Assembly (NCBI RefSeq): GCF_016587355.1
Contig: NZ_BNJF01000001.1
Coordinates: 2,108,001-2,172,000, forward strand
Source: Ktedonospora formicarum
GTDB taxonomy: Bacteria; Chloroflexota; Ktedonobacteria; Ktedonobacterales; Ktedonobacteraceae
Reading direction: 5' to 3'
Length of the DNA stretch: 64,000 nt
Under the pieces are notes generated by a model that was not told where the DNA came from, made no database searches, and saw only the letters and a program-made list of their open reading frames with translations. Position numbers and translations under genes: made by a program. Of this stretch, positions 34,701 through 44,049 are shown one piece after another. Position 1 is the first letter of the stretch. The number at the start of each line of letters is the position of its first letter.

Positions 34701-36446
34701 CTACTTCACAGGGCGGTCCGATGCGACATGATAACGCCACATTAACTGCTGCGCGATCTTGTTCCATAATGGTGCCGCCGCCGTCCCACCATAAATGGTG
34801 CTCTGAGGACGGTCGAGCGTCACAAGGATAGCGAAGCGCGGATTCGACGCGGGCAGGAAACCCGCGATTGAGGCTTCCGTCTGATCCTCAGAAACACCCT
34901 GTGTAGTCGCGGTTCCACTCTTCGCCGCAACGCTATAGCCCGGCACAACAACCTGCTTATTATAATCGGCTGCGTGAGTGAGCATCTGCGTTAACTCCTG
35001 GGAGGACTTTTTACTGATAACCTGACGGAACACCTGCGACTTCGTAGATGTCAGCTTGCCATTGTCATCGATTTGTGAGACCAGATATGGCCGCATCATA
35101 GCTCCTTGATTAGCGATTGCGGCATAGGCCATCACAACCTGGAGAGGCGTGGCAGTAATGCTCTGCCCAAATGCCTGACGTGTCAGGTCGCTAGGCGTCC
35201 ATCCCTGCGATGTAGGAGTTCGATACCCACCTGGAGCCTCAATACCGCCAACATTGGTACGCGTACCAAAACCAAAACGCTCCAGATAGGGATAATAACG
35301 CTTGGCTGTCAGGAAGTCATGTGCGACCGTGGCGGCCCCTACATTGGCGGAGTAATCGAGGATCTGAGTCATACTCTCAGTTCCATGCGCCTGATGCTCC
35401 CAATTCGCGACCAATACCGCATCATCAAAAGTGACAGTACCATTATCCTCAATAGTAGTTGTTGGAGTAACTACTCCCTGATCCAGGGCCGCTGCCAAAG
35501 TGATCGCCTTCATGGTTGACCCAGGCTCATAAGTACACATCAACACTGGATTGAAATAGACGCTCAACGTATCCAGACAGCCCCGCTTATTGTAATATTT
35601 GCTATAGCTATTGGGATCAAAGGTTGGCGCACCAACCATAGCAACAAGCGCTCCTGTTTTGACATCAACGATAGTTGCTGTCCCGCCAAGAGCACTCGTC
35701 TCTTTGATTCGACTCATCAGCGCCTGCTGCGCAATATACTGCATTGTGCTATCGATAGAGAGCGTCAGGTTCGCACCATTAATAACTGCTTGCTCGGAGC
35801 TAGCACCTACAGTTAGTGGGTTGCCATTCAGGTCAGTCTCAGCCGTGAAACTTCCCGGCTTACCTGCCAGGAGTTTATCAAACGTCCCTTCAATGCCATA
35901 CAGTCCCCCCTCGTCAGGCTGGACATAGCCTAGAATTTGCGCCACCAGATCATTGCTGGGGTACACTCGCACCGTACGCGGCTCCAGAAAGGTATACGGG
36001 ACTTGCAAATTGCGCAATTGCTGACTCTGTGCAGGATCAACCAGGGTTGCAATACGTATGGTAGAACGCCCAGAAGCAAAGTCAGCACTCAGTTGGGCTT
36101 CCGAGAGTGAGGGAAGTGCCTGATGCAGCTTGGAGACAATCTTCTGAAGCTCGATCTTGCTCTGCTCAGCGTCAAGATTATCGCTAGCAAACTGCAGCGG
36201 TTCAATATACACATCATCCCGAATGACGTTGGTAGCAAGGACGATGCCAGCGCTATCATAAATAGTACCACGCGGCGCGTCAACGACCTGATTTTGTGTG
36301 TGCTCGGCATTGGCCCACCGGGTAAGCTGGTCTGATCGGATGGCCTGCCAATAATAGAGCCGTCCCAACAACACCACCATCGCAACACAGATCAGCAAGA
36401 AGATAACTGTTTGCCTGCGGCGCGCTCGTTGTAGCTCTGGGCTCAT
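34701..36446 (-). CDS. Class B penicillin-binding protein (septal transpeptidase)
   Basis: A 581-residue protein. A short cytoplasmic tail and one membrane helix (about 12-32) precede a PBP dimerisation domain (about 55-215, with PRGTIYDSAG) and a transpeptidase domain. The catalytic serine is Ser310 in EPGSTMK, the second motif is SAN (366-368), and the third is Lys509 in AAKSGTATT. It cross-links septal peptidoglycan with FtsW, the role of FtsI/PBP2b. There is no C-terminal PASTA domain. Position after ftsL is that of ftsI in other clusters. Confidence 0.94.
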   Translation of the reverse strand: MSPELQRARRRQTVIFLLICVAMVVLLGRLYYWQAIRSDQLTRWANAEHTQNQVVDAPRGTIYDSAGIVLATNVIRDDVYIEPLQFASDNLDAEQSKIELQKIVSKLHQALPSLSEAQLSADFASGRSTIRIATLVDPAQSQQLRNLQVPYTFLEPRTVRVYPSNDLVAQILGYVQPDEGGLYGIEGTFDKLLAGKPGSFTAETDLNGNPLTVGASSEQAVINGANLTLSIDSTMQYIAQQALMSRIKETSALGGTATIVDVKTGALVAMVGAPTFDPNSYSKYYNKRGCLDTLSVYFNPVLMCTYEPGSTMKAITLAAALDQGVVTPTTTIEDNGTVTFDDAVLVANWEHQAHGTESMTQILDYSANVGAATVAHDFLTAKRYYPYLERFGFGTRTNVGGIEAPGGYRTPTSQGWTPSDLTRQAFGQSITATPLQVVMAYAAIANQGAMMRPYLVSQIDDNGKLTSTKSQVFRQVISKKSSQELTQMLTHAADYNKQVVVPGYSVAAKSGTATTQGVSEDQTEASIAGFLPASNPRFAILVTLDRPQSTIYGGTAAAPLWNKIAQQLMWRYHVASDRPVK

Positions 36447-36607
36447 TCGATTTCTCCTTGCATCCTCGTTTCTTAGGTGGAAATAGAGAGTTGTCAGGTC
36501 ATAGAAAGAGAGAACTGTGGGCCTAAATAGCCCTGTGCCCTCAGAGTCTGCTTAATATAGTTCATACATCCCTCCAACTGAAAAGCGGAAGGCCTGTGAT
36601 CTTTCAA

Positions 36608-37003
36608 TTACGGCTCACCTGGTACCGACTCCAGACCACGCACAGTAATGATCTGAATATCATCTGGATCAGAGGGCTGAAGACCCTGTTTGCGTGCTTG
36701 CTCAGCGATATAGGCTGGTGAGCGTTCCTCAGCCAATTTTTGCAACAGATCATGGTTTTGACGCTCGATCTTACTCTCGTTCACACGCGTGCTCTGCAAC
36801 TGCTGATTGGTTGCAACTCCCTGCCCAAGCTGGCTCAGATAGAGAACAGCCATGAGACTAATCAGGACGACGCTGGCAACAAAAAGCGAGGTAGGACCCA
36901 TGCGAAAGAAAAATGGGCGAAACTGACCGCGACGTGAGGCGACAATGATGGGTTCCTCTTCATGTTTTCTGGTTTCGTCCCTTTGGTCCTGCTTGCTGTC
37001 CAT
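36608..37003 (-). CDS. FtsL/DivIC-like septum formation protein
   Basis: A 131-residue bitopic protein. A cytoplasmic N-terminus of about 38 residues is followed by a transmembrane helix at about 39-60 and a coiled coil (NQQLQSTRVNESKIERQNHDLLQKLAEERS). It ends with the YIAEQARKQGLQPSDPDDIQII segment typical of FtsL/DivIC proteins. It would join FtsQ in the divisome complex. The ATG at 37003 has AAAGGA 6 nt upstream; an earlier GTG overlaps the rsmH stop. The family is poorly conserved, but the topology and position support the call. Confidence 0.85.
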   Translation of the reverse strand: MDSKQDQRDETRKHEEEPIIVASRRGQFRPFFFRMGPTSLFVASVVLISLMAVLYLSQLGQGVATNQQLQSTRVNESKIERQNHDLLQKLAEERSPAYIAEQARKQGLQPSDPDDIQIITVRGLESVPGEP

Positions 37004-37014
37004 GCTGTATCCTT

Positions 37015-37974
37015 TCACTCTGTGAGCACTTGCGCCGCGCGGAGGCGCGCGCTACGAGCCCGTGGATTGCTCGCTATCTCCTGTTCAGTTGGAAACACTG
37101 GTTTGCTGGTCAGAATGCGTAGACTGGCCTTATGACCGCATACGCAGACCGGCATACGCGGAGGACAGATGCAATCCGTCGCCTCACGTTTAAGAAAGGC
37201 TTTAACGATGCGATCTTCCAGCGAGTGAAAAGAGATAATAGCGAGCCTGCCCTGCTTACCGCCTGCTTGCAAAAGCGCTAGCATCTGTGGCAATACCGCT
37301 TCCAGGCGCTCCAATTCCTGATTGACCGCGATCCTTAAGGCTTGAAAGACGCGCGTAGCAGGGTGAATCGCACCGTGTTTATAAGGCACTCCCGCCGCAG
37401 CGATGCTCGCCAACTGTCCAGTGTGTGTAATCGCTTGCTTCTCGCGCTCGCGCACAATACGACGTGCGATCAAGCGCGAACGACGCTCCTCACCATAACG
37501 CCAGAAGATATCAGCCAATTCTTCCTCACTTGCACTATTCACAATATCCGTCGCGTTAATAGCAAGATCCTGATTGAGACGCATATCAAGCGGACCATCG
37601 GCGCTAAAAGCAAAGCCTCGTTGCGGATCATCCATCTGGTCCGAAGAGAAGCCCAGATCCAGCAAAATACCCTCAACTCCAGTGAAGTTAGCCTCGCGTG
37701 CGAGGCGCTCCATATCGGCGAAGTTTCCGTGGCTGAGGACCAGGCGTCCCTGCGCGATCTCCTCGCGAAGTCGAGCCTTTACGCGCTCCTGAGCCCGGCT
37801 ATCGGTATCGATGCCCAGCACACACCCATCGGGTGCGGAAAGCCTCAACAATTCGCTGGTGTGGCCTCCTCCCCCCAGAGTCCCATCAATGTAATGTCCA
37901 CCTGGTGTAGGACGCAGATACTCCATAACCGCGTCCAGCATCACAGGTATATGTTGCGTTTGCTCTCTATTCAT
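37015..37974 (-). CDS. rsmH: 16S rRNA (cytosine-1402-N4)-methyltransferase
   Basis: A 319-residue MraW/RsmH protein. The SAM-binding motif I is YIDGTLGGGGHTSELL; further motifs are VLGIDTDSRA, GILLDLGFSSDQMDDPQRGFAFSADGPLDMRL, and the C-terminal LAIISFHSLEDRIVKAFLKR. It methylates C1402 in the ribosomal decoding site. As usual it follows mraZ at the head of the division cluster, with 75 nt between the two genes. Confidence 0.97.
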   Translation of the reverse strand: MNREQTQHIPVMLDAVMEYLRPTPGGHYIDGTLGGGGHTSELLRLSAPDGCVLGIDTDSRAQERVKARLREEIAQGRLVLSHGNFADMERLAREANFTGVEGILLDLGFSSDQMDDPQRGFAFSADGPLDMRLNQDLAINATDIVNSASEEELADIFWRYGEERRSRLIARRIVREREKQAITHTGQLASIAAAGVPYKHGAIHPATRVFQALRIAVNQELERLEAVLPQMLALLQAGGKQGRLAIISFHSLEDRIVKAFLKREATDCICPPRMPVCVCGHKASLRILTSKPVFPTEQEIASNPRARSARLRAAQVLTE

Positions 37975-38049
37975 GCCAACACATCTTTATGTTAAAAGGT
38001 CATTGGAGCCAGTACGAGATGTGCCAGCCAACGACGAAGTAGTTACCTG

Positions 38050-38457
38050 TTAAAAGGGTATACCGCTACCCTCAGCATCAAGTCGGTCTTGATAGGCACG
38101 CCAAGTCGCACGATCCCAGATTTCTACATGATCGCGTACGCCAACAATCGTAACCTCTGTACGAAATGAAGCATAGGCACGTAATTTTGCTGGAAGTACA
38201 ATTCGTCCCTGCCCATCTAATTCCACTTCACTTGCGCTAGGATAAATCCGCCGCTCAAAGTCGCGTAGTTCCTCACTTGACTTGCCTGCGATCAGTTCAT
38301 TGGATTTTTCTTCCCAGCGAGCCATAGTGTACAGAGAGAGGCAGGTCCCCATGCCCTTACCTAGCACCGCACCCCGATCCAACTGTGTGCGAAAACGTGC
38401 CGGTATTGCCATACGACCCTTACTATCTATTGTATGTTCGTACTCTCCCAGAAACAT
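38050..38457 (-). CDS. mraZ: Transcriptional regulator MraZ
   Basis: A 135-residue protein made of two AbrB-like SpoVT domains. The first begins MFLGEYEHTIDSKGRMAIPARFR and the second has the matching ELDGQGRIVLPAKLRAYA. These DXXXR-type loops bind DNA in a ring-shaped oligomer. MraZ represses or activates its own division cluster through repeated GTGGG boxes, and three such boxes are present upstream here. Confidence 0.96.
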   Translation of the reverse strand: MFLGEYEHTIDSKGRMAIPARFRTQLDRGAVLGKGMGTCLSLYTMARWEEKSNELIAGKSSEELRDFERRIYPSASEVELDGQGRIVLPAKLRAYASFRTEVTIVGVRDHVEIWDRATWRAYQDRLDAEGSGIPF

Positions 38458-38543
38458 AGCCTATGACCATCTCACGCTCTTAACGTGCTGATTCGACCAA
38501 ACGACGATGCTACTCTATAGAACAACTTCTTTGCCAAAATTTC

Positions 38544-38568
38544 CCCACTTTGACCCACTTTCCCCCAC
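38544..38568 (-). promoter_or_regulatory. Three MraZ-binding boxes upstream of mraZ
   Basis: On the minus strand GTGGG occurs three times at exactly 10-bp spacing (plus-strand CCCAC at 38544, 38554 and 38564), separated by 5-nt A-rich spacers. Direct TGGG repeats with 5-nt spacers are the known MraZ operator. They lie 87-111 nt upstream of the mraZ start, so the cluster is probably autoregulated by MraZ. Confidence 0.85.
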
Positions 38569-38787
38569 TACATTGTAGCACTTAAAGGGTATATCGGAAA
38601 AGAGCCTTCTTAGCCAATTTTAGTTTTGGCATCTCAAAGCTATCCTATTTAAACTTCTTCTCTACTTACTCTTCAGGATTCTATGCCGCCTTACAAAATG
38701 CTTGAATGCTAAGAAGTTTCTAACCAAGTTGCTGAAAGCTCCTATTAATTAATGGCGTATAACAGATTAACTAAACAAGGCTCTTAT

Positions 38788-38817
38788 TTGACAGGTATTA
38801 GGCATCCAGCCTACAAT
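38788..38817 (+). promoter_or_regulatory. Sigma-70-type promoter of the MBL hydrolase gene
   Basis: TTGACA (38788-38793) and TACAAT (38812-38817) are separated by 18 bp. The expected leader to the ATG at 38894 is about 70 nt. The rest of the gene-free stretch 38458-38893 holds the MraZ boxes and AT-rich sequence only. Confidence 0.65.
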
Positions 38818-38893
38818 CAAACGTGAACAGGCACATCTACATGTACATCTACAAACGACATCCAGGTCAATGCATTTGAGGTGGAGCAAACAT

Positions 38894-39928
38894 ATGCCAC
38901 AACAACCATCAGATCATAAGCCAGGGCACGCAGAAAGTACTGCTGCTCGCCTGGTCGCTCCAGGTATCTGGCAATTCGTCATCCCCATCCCTTTTCCTTT
39001 GCGCACAGTCAATGTCTATGCTCTTGTAGGTCCCGATGGCTGGGTTCTGGTCGATACAGCACTCGGCACGCCTGAGGCGCGTGCAGCCTTTAACACATCG
39101 TTACAGGACGCCCACCTGGCTCTTGAAGACCTGCAAGCGATTGTACTCACTCACCATCATCCTGATCATGTGGGACTCTCAGGCGAGCTCCAGGCACTTA
39201 CTGATGTCCCCGTCTACATGCATCCCATCGATGAGGCTGCGGTCCAGATCATCTGGAAGAACACGATGGGGCAACGCTTTGATACAGTATCCACCTTTTT
39301 CGCACAACATGGTCTGCCTCAAACTGATCTCTGGTATACTAGCGAAGATCCGGACAAAAGGCGGCAGGTTATAAGCGTTCCTCCTCATGAAGCCTTTCGC
39401 CTGGTAGAGGATGACACACATCTGACTCTGGCTGGCGAACGCTATCGCGTGCTCTGGGTCCCCGGTCATTCGGATGGACAAATTAGCCTTTTGCGTGAGA
39501 GCGACGGCATATACCTGTCAGCAGACCATGTCTTGCCACGTATCACGCCCAATATCGGCCTCTATTCAACTCAGAATCGTCCTAATCCCCTCGATGATTT
39601 CATCCATTCCTTACGTCGCGTTTCTACTCTGCCTGCTAGTTTGGTGCTCCCGGGACATGGCAACCCATTTCCGGGCCTTACTCAGCGTGCGCAAGAGATC
39701 ATAGATCATCATCAGGAGCGTCTACAACTCATCCTGACTTTATTAGCGCCCCGCTCCCAACACGCCGCAGCAATTACAGCACAGCTTTTTCAGGATCGTT
39801 TAAAGAGCGACGAGGCACGCCGGATGGCGGTTGCGGAAGTACTCTCGCATCTCGAATATCTACGCTATACGAATCAAGTCACACAACAACTCGCAAATGA
39901 TGGGACTATTCGATACTCAGTGGTATAG
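38894..39928 (+). CDS. MBL-fold metallo-hydrolase
   Basis: A 344-residue protein of the metallo-beta-lactamase fold. Metal ligands are in HHHPDHVG, in the VPGHSDGQ histidine, in the LSADHVL aspartate and in the LPGHGNPF histidine, the arrangement of glyoxalase II-like/RNase Z-like dinuclear enzymes. A C-terminal helical region of about 90 residues (RAQEIIDHHQERLQLIL...) resembles the winged-helix tail of the LACTB2-type subgroup. The substrate cannot be deduced. The start is set by GAGGTGGAG 7 nt before ATG 38894. Confidence 0.88.
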   Translation: MPQQPSDHKPGHAESTAARLVAPGIWQFVIPIPFPLRTVNVYALVGPDGWVLVDTALGTPEARAAFNTSLQDAHLALEDLQAIVLTHHHPDHVGLSGELQALTDVPVYMHPIDEAAVQIIWKNTMGQRFDTVSTFFAQHGLPQTDLWYTSEDPDKRRQVISVPPHEAFRLVEDDTHLTLAGERYRVLWVPGHSDGQISLLRESDGIYLSADHVLPRITPNIGLYSTQNRPNPLDDFIHSLRRVSTLPASLVLPGHGNPFPGLTQRAQEIIDHHQERLQLILTLLAPRSQHAAAITAQLFQDRLKSDEARRMAVAEVLSHLEYLRYTNQVTQQLANDGTIRYSVV

Positions 39929-40068
39929 AACACTGTAAAAAATCGTCTCAAAAATGAAGGCAAGGCAGGCCGCTTTTCAAGCCTATTTTCGCTACCCAAT
40001 GACCGCTTCAATCGGCCTGTAGAGCGGTTTTACTATATATATTCAATTATCCAGCCATAGTGACACGC

Positions 40069-40110
40069 TTGTATTTCTTAAATTCGCATGTTATACTGCC
40101 TAACGGCAGT
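40069..40110 (+). promoter_or_regulatory. Promoter of the HU gene with a start-site palindrome
   Basis: TTGTAT (40069-40074) and TATACT (40092-40097) are separated by 17 bp. The hairpin ACTGCC-taac-GGCAGT (40095-40110) overlaps the -10 and the expected start, and could be an operator or a leader structure. The transcript leader to the ATG would be about 130 nt. Confidence 0.55.
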
Positions 40111-40235
40111 GAGGTTATAATGCCGCTTCAGGGGCTTCGTAGTCTTGTACAGAGTGAAGCACCAGGCCATATTTGGTTTTTGAAACTCAATTGGCAGGCG
40201 GCACGTGTTGATAGTTGCAAGGAGGATTAGTACCT

Positions 40236-40547
40236 ATGGCTAAAGAAAAAGCTGCTACAGCGCAAACTATCGGTCGTCAAGAGCTTTCACGGCGGATCGC
40301 CAAACAAGCAAAACTTTCGCAGAAACAGGCTGCCGAAGTGCTCGAAGCCACCCTCGATTCTATTCGCGAGGCACTCCAGGAGGGCGACGAAGTACGCCTG
40401 GTTGGTTTCGGGTCCTTCAAAGTTCGCACCAGTGCCGCACGCAAGGGCGTCAATCCCCGCGATGGTAAAGAGATTGTTGTTCCTGCCAAGGAGCGAGTGC
40501 GCTTCTCCCCTGGCAAAGAACTCTCAGATGCTGTCGTCAAGAAATAG
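40236..40547 (+). CDS. HU-family DNA-binding protein
   Basis: A 103-residue histone-like protein with a short extra N-terminus (about 12 residues). The HU fold follows: LSRRIAKQAKLSQKQAAEVLEATLDSI, the VRLVGFGSFKV beta strand, and the DNA-binding arm motif GVNPRDGKEIVVPAKERVRFSPGKEL. It binds and bends DNA non-specifically as a homodimer. The start follows AAGGAGGA by 8-9 nt. Confidence 0.95.
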   Translation: MAKEKAATAQTIGRQELSRRIAKQAKLSQKQAAEVLEATLDSIREALQEGDEVRLVGFGSFKVRTSAARKGVNPRDGKEIVVPAKERVRFSPGKELSDAVVKK

Positions 40548-40887
40548 TTGATATTCATGTGATTCTCACTGCCAATCCCGCTCTTTTGGGCAAGCGGTGG
40601 ATAACTCTGGGAAGTCTTACGGTAGAACGAACCAGACGCCCCTCGCTATATGGATCAGAAGTGCGAGAATGCGGCCTTTCTCAATCCCAACGCACTCTAC
40701 ATACTATCAGTCACAGTATACAGGCGTCCTGTTTACCTGCACCCAAGCTCTTATCAAACCACCCACAATTGCAGGTCGGGCGCCTTTCTCTATGCTCCCG
40801 TTTTGTCACGCTGATCATACTATTGATTGAGAAGAGATTGAGACTCAACTGCAGATTCCAGATAGACGCCAGAAATGGAAATGTGTG
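40548..40887 (+). other. Gene-free stretch between HU and macrodomain genes
   Basis: No supported gene or strong signal was found. The open frame covering it has no ribosome site and an amino-acid mix typical of non-coding sequence. No clear terminator follows the HU stop. Confidence 0.4.
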
Positions 40888-41433
40888 ATGATTTCTCAGG
40901 CTATCGACAATGTGACGCTGATGCTTATGCGTGGCAATATCGCTGAGATTTCCGCTGATGCGATAGTGAACGCGGCTAATTCCGCACTCGCTGGCGGCGG
41001 GGGCGTGGATGGCGCGATCCATCGAGCCGCTGGCCCGACTGTAATGCAAGAGTGTCGCCAGATCGGACATTGTCGCACAGGCAGCGCGGTTGTGACGACT
41101 GCGGGTTCACTTCATGCCCGTTACATCATTCACGCTGTTGGCCCTATCTATGGACATCATGCCGATGCCGCCCAACTTCTCGCCAGCGCCTATGATGCGT
41201 GCATAGACCTTGCTGAGAAATATCAACTTGAGAGTATCGCTTTCCCTTCACTCAGCACTGGCGCGTATGGCTATCCAGTCGTGGAAGCCGCCCCCATCGC
41301 GCTGCAAACCGTTATCGAACATATCGGGCAAGCCCCCACGACGCTACGCCAAATTGCTTTCGTGCTTTTTGATGAGCGCACCTTTAAGATTTATGCTCAA
41401 GAGCTTGAGCGTATACTTCGCCCCACCCCCTGA
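40888..41433 (+). CDS. Macrodomain protein (YmdB/MacroD-like)
   Basis: A 181-residue single macrodomain. The ADP-ribose-binding motifs are MRGNIAEISADAIVNAANSALAGGGGVDGAIH, the catalytic-loop region and ISFPSLSTGAYG-type motif (IAFPSLSTGAYGYP). Bacterial relatives hydrolyse O-acetyl-ADP-ribose or remove ADP-ribose from proteins. It is normal in length. It may use ATG 40888 or GTG 40885; a GGAAA lies about 10 nt upstream. Confidence 0.93.
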   Translation: MISQAIDNVTLMLMRGNIAEISADAIVNAANSALAGGGGVDGAIHRAAGPTVMQECRQIGHCRTGSAVVTTAGSLHARYIIHAVGPIYGHHADAAQLLASAYDACIDLAEKYQLESIAFPSLSTGAYGYPVVEAAPIALQTVIEHIGQAPTTLRQIAFVLFDERTFKIYAQELERILRPTP

Positions 41434-41610
41434 TACTCCACCTCTCTCCCAATAAAGTCTGCGAAGTCGTCCCCTCTTGCCTGATTACCATCACGCTCAC
41501 TATAATAAAGGTCGTAACAAGGTTCTATTCGCATGCATCACCCATTATGGGTGCCCACCACTCCACCTAACAATACACGGCCTGCTTTAAATACCAATCA
41601 GGAGCGAGAA

Positions 41611-44034
41611 ATGACCAGCAACAATACACATCATGGCCGCCCCAGCGCTGAAGATTACGTTGGGCGTCAGATTGGAAACTATGTAATTCAATCCGAGGTG
41701 CAGAGCGGCTCATATGGCAGCGTCTTCCAGGCGAAGCATGTCATTTTCGCCGATGAGCCAATTGTAGCCCTCAAAATTCTGCACACCAATCTCAGTGATC
41801 CAGCTTCGGAGCAACAGTTCTTTGATGAAGCACGTCTCTTACGCCGCTTAAAACATGCTCATATCCTGCCAGTGCTAGATGCCGGGCTCAATGAAGGTGT
41901 ACCTTATTTTGTAGCTGAGTACGCTGTGGGTGGCTCTTTACGCGATCTACTAATTAAGCAGCAGGGCACATCATTGCAGGTCGCTGATGCGCTACGCATC
42001 CTGAACCAATTTGGCGATGGTCTGAGCTATGCACACCAACAATCAGTGGTTCATCGTGATCTCAAACCTGAGAATGTTCTTTTTGGAAATCAAGGTGAGG
42101 CACTACTCGCCGACTTCGGCATCGCCGTAACACTGGAATCGACACATACACGTCTCGCGAACCGGAGTGGAACACCCGCCTACATGGCACCGGAGCAATT
42201 TGAAGGCTATAGTAGTATCAAGAGCGACCAGTATTCGCTTGGCTGCATTGCCTATGAACTCCTCACTGGACGTATGCCCTTCCAGTTCAACGACCCTGGT
42301 ATTGAGGCAATGTGGTTCCAACACGCCAAGGTGCAGCCCACACCACCAACCCAGATAAATGCGAGCCTCCCATCCTATACTGAACAGGCCATTCTACGCG
42401 CGCTCGCCAAAGACCGGGAACAACGCTTTCCGAGTGTGGCCGATTTTCTGCTAGCATTGAATTCAGGCTACACCACACAAACTATTTATACGCCGCCCGC
42501 TCCTGCTCAGGGACTCACGCCAACCATCATGGTCCCACCTAACAGTAACACGGCCCTGAATCCAACAGTCAATGTTGAGCCACAATCAGCCTCGCCAATC
42601 AACCCAACAGTAATGGTTCCACCTACAGCTAGTAATCCGCCCATCAATCCAACGGTAGGTGCTGATCAGCAAATCTCCACTCCAAATAACGAACAAGCAA
42701 TAACATCACCGACGGCATCTCTAATGACCGGGACACTACCGCCACATCAAGGGATGCCTCAGGCACCTTTTCCTAGCATCTCACAGGCACAGGGTGCAGC
42801 ATATCAAAGCCTGGGGAGCACCCCCAACCAACAGGTACCATCACTCCCCCCATTGCCAACACAGGGTACACCTGTCACACAGCAACCTACACTCATTCTG
42901 GACCCCGATAAAGCGAAGCTATACGGTGAGACCGCACACAAACTTAATGATATCGAGCGCTACCAGGAAGCGCTGACCTACTTTGAGCAAGCACTGCAAT
43001 TTGACCCTGCGAACGGCTGGCTCTACGGCGGCCAAGGTCTTGCTCTTTACCGCCTGGAACGCTATGAAGAGGCACTGACGGCACTTAACGCTGCCATTAA
43101 ACTTGGCTATACCAATAATGGCTGGATCTATGCTTATCTAGGGTATACTCTGAAGGAGCTTCGCCACTATCCCGAAGCCCTACAAGCCTACGATCAGTCC
43201 CTAACCCAGGATGCAGATAACGCCTGGACACTTCGTGAGAAGGGACATCTCCTCAATACTCTCAAGCGCTATGAAGAAGCATTGACATGCATCAATCACT
43301 CGCTTGAGATTGATCCCCAGAGCGAATTCGCCTATGGACGTAAAGGCTTTGCCCTCAAGAATCTAGGTCGCAACGAAGAAGCACTTCAAGCTTACGATCA
43401 AGCTCTGGATCTGGATAATGATGACGCCTGGACCTATCGTGAGCAGGCGCATGTCCTCAATATCCTCAAGCGCTACAATGAGGCCATTCAGGCCGCGAAT
43501 AAAGCCATCCAATTCAATCAGCGCGATGTCTTCGCCTACGTACAGAAGGGGTTTGCCCTCAAGAACCTGGGGCAGTATGAGGAGGTCATACAGGCTTATT
43601 CACAAGCTCAGGCGCTCGATCCGCATAATGCCTGGTTCTATCGAGAGAAGTCCTTTGTATTGAACGAACTTAAGCGCTATGATGAGGCATTGCAAGAAGC
43701 CGAACGCGCCATTGAACTTGAGCCACATAACGCCTTTGCTTATGGGCGCAAAGGCTTCGCTCTCAAGGAGTTGAAGCGTGAAGAAGAGGCGCTTCAGGCT
43801 TACAATCAAGCTCTAGACCTGGCTCCGCACGACGCCTGGACACTCCGTGAGAAGGCAGATGTGCTTAATACAATGAAGCGCTCGGAGGAAGCACTGGTTT
43901 GTGTTGAAGAGGCTCTAGAGCTCAATCCACATGACACACTGGCGAAGGAAGTTCGTGAGTCAGCGAAACGTCGCATACGACGCCAGAAGAAGGCAGCCGA
44001 GGAGAAGGAAGAAAAAGCGCAGAAGGAGGACTAG
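41611..44034 (+). CDS. Ser/Thr protein kinase with C-terminal TPR array
   Basis: An 807-residue cytoplasmic protein. The Hanks-type kinase domain (about 20-285) has the glycine loop SGSYGSVF, Lys55 (VALKIL), catalytic HRDLKPEN with Asp150, DFG 168-170, and GTPAYMAPEQ. A Pro/Thr/Asn-rich linker (about 290-430) repeats a NPTVMVPP-like unit four or five times. From about 430 to 780 come about ten TPR motifs, several arranged as a 68-residue two-TPR unit (YGRKGFALKNLG... then DAWTYREQAHVLN...). It ends in a Lys/Glu-rich tail. No transmembrane segment is present, unlike PknB with PASTA domains. The start is set by AGGAG upstream of ATG 41611. Confidence 0.93.
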   Translation: MTSNNTHHGRPSAEDYVGRQIGNYVIQSEVQSGSYGSVFQAKHVIFADEPIVALKILHTNLSDPASEQQFFDEARLLRRLKHAHILPVLDAGLNEGVPYFVAEYAVGGSLRDLLIKQQGTSLQVADALRILNQFGDGLSYAHQQSVVHRDLKPENVLFGNQGEALLADFGIAVTLESTHTRLANRSGTPAYMAPEQFEGYSSIKSDQYSLGCIAYELLTGRMPFQFNDPGIEAMWFQHAKVQPTPPTQINASLPSYTEQAILRALAKDREQRFPSVADFLLALNSGYTTQTIYTPPAPAQGLTPTIMVPPNSNTALNPTVNVEPQSASPINPTVMVPPTASNPPINPTVGADQQISTPNNEQAITSPTASLMTGTLPPHQGMPQAPFPSISQAQGAAYQSLGSTPNQQVPSLPPLPTQGTPVTQQPTLILDPDKAKLYGETAHKLNDIERYQEALTYFEQALQFDPANGWLYGGQGLALYRLERYEEALTALNAAIKLGYTNNGWIYAYLGYTLKELRHYPEALQAYDQSLTQDADNAWTLREKGHLLNTLKRYEEALTCINHSLEIDPQSEFAYGRKGFALKNLGRNEEALQAYDQALDLDNDDAWTYREQAHVLNILKRYNEAIQAANKAIQFNQRDVFAYVQKGFALKNLGQYEEVIQAYSQAQALDPHNAWFYREKSFVLNELKRYDEALQEAERAIELEPHNAFAYGRKGFALKELKREEEALQAYNQALDLAPHDAWTLREKADVLNTMKRSEEALVCVEEALELNPHDTLAKEVRESAKRRIRRQKKAAEEKEEKAQKED

Positions 44035-44049
44035 CCCTCCTTTAGTGCT

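Noticed and set aside
38691..38709. CCTTACAAAATGCTTGAA upstream of mraZ, similar to the respiratory motif
   Set aside because: It has one extra spacer base and two core mismatches. It is too weak to call a fifth site without genome-wide statistics.
40559..40888. 109-residue open frame between HU and macrodomain genes
   Set aside because: There is no ribosome site, the composition is typical of non-coding sequence, and it runs into the macrodomain start.
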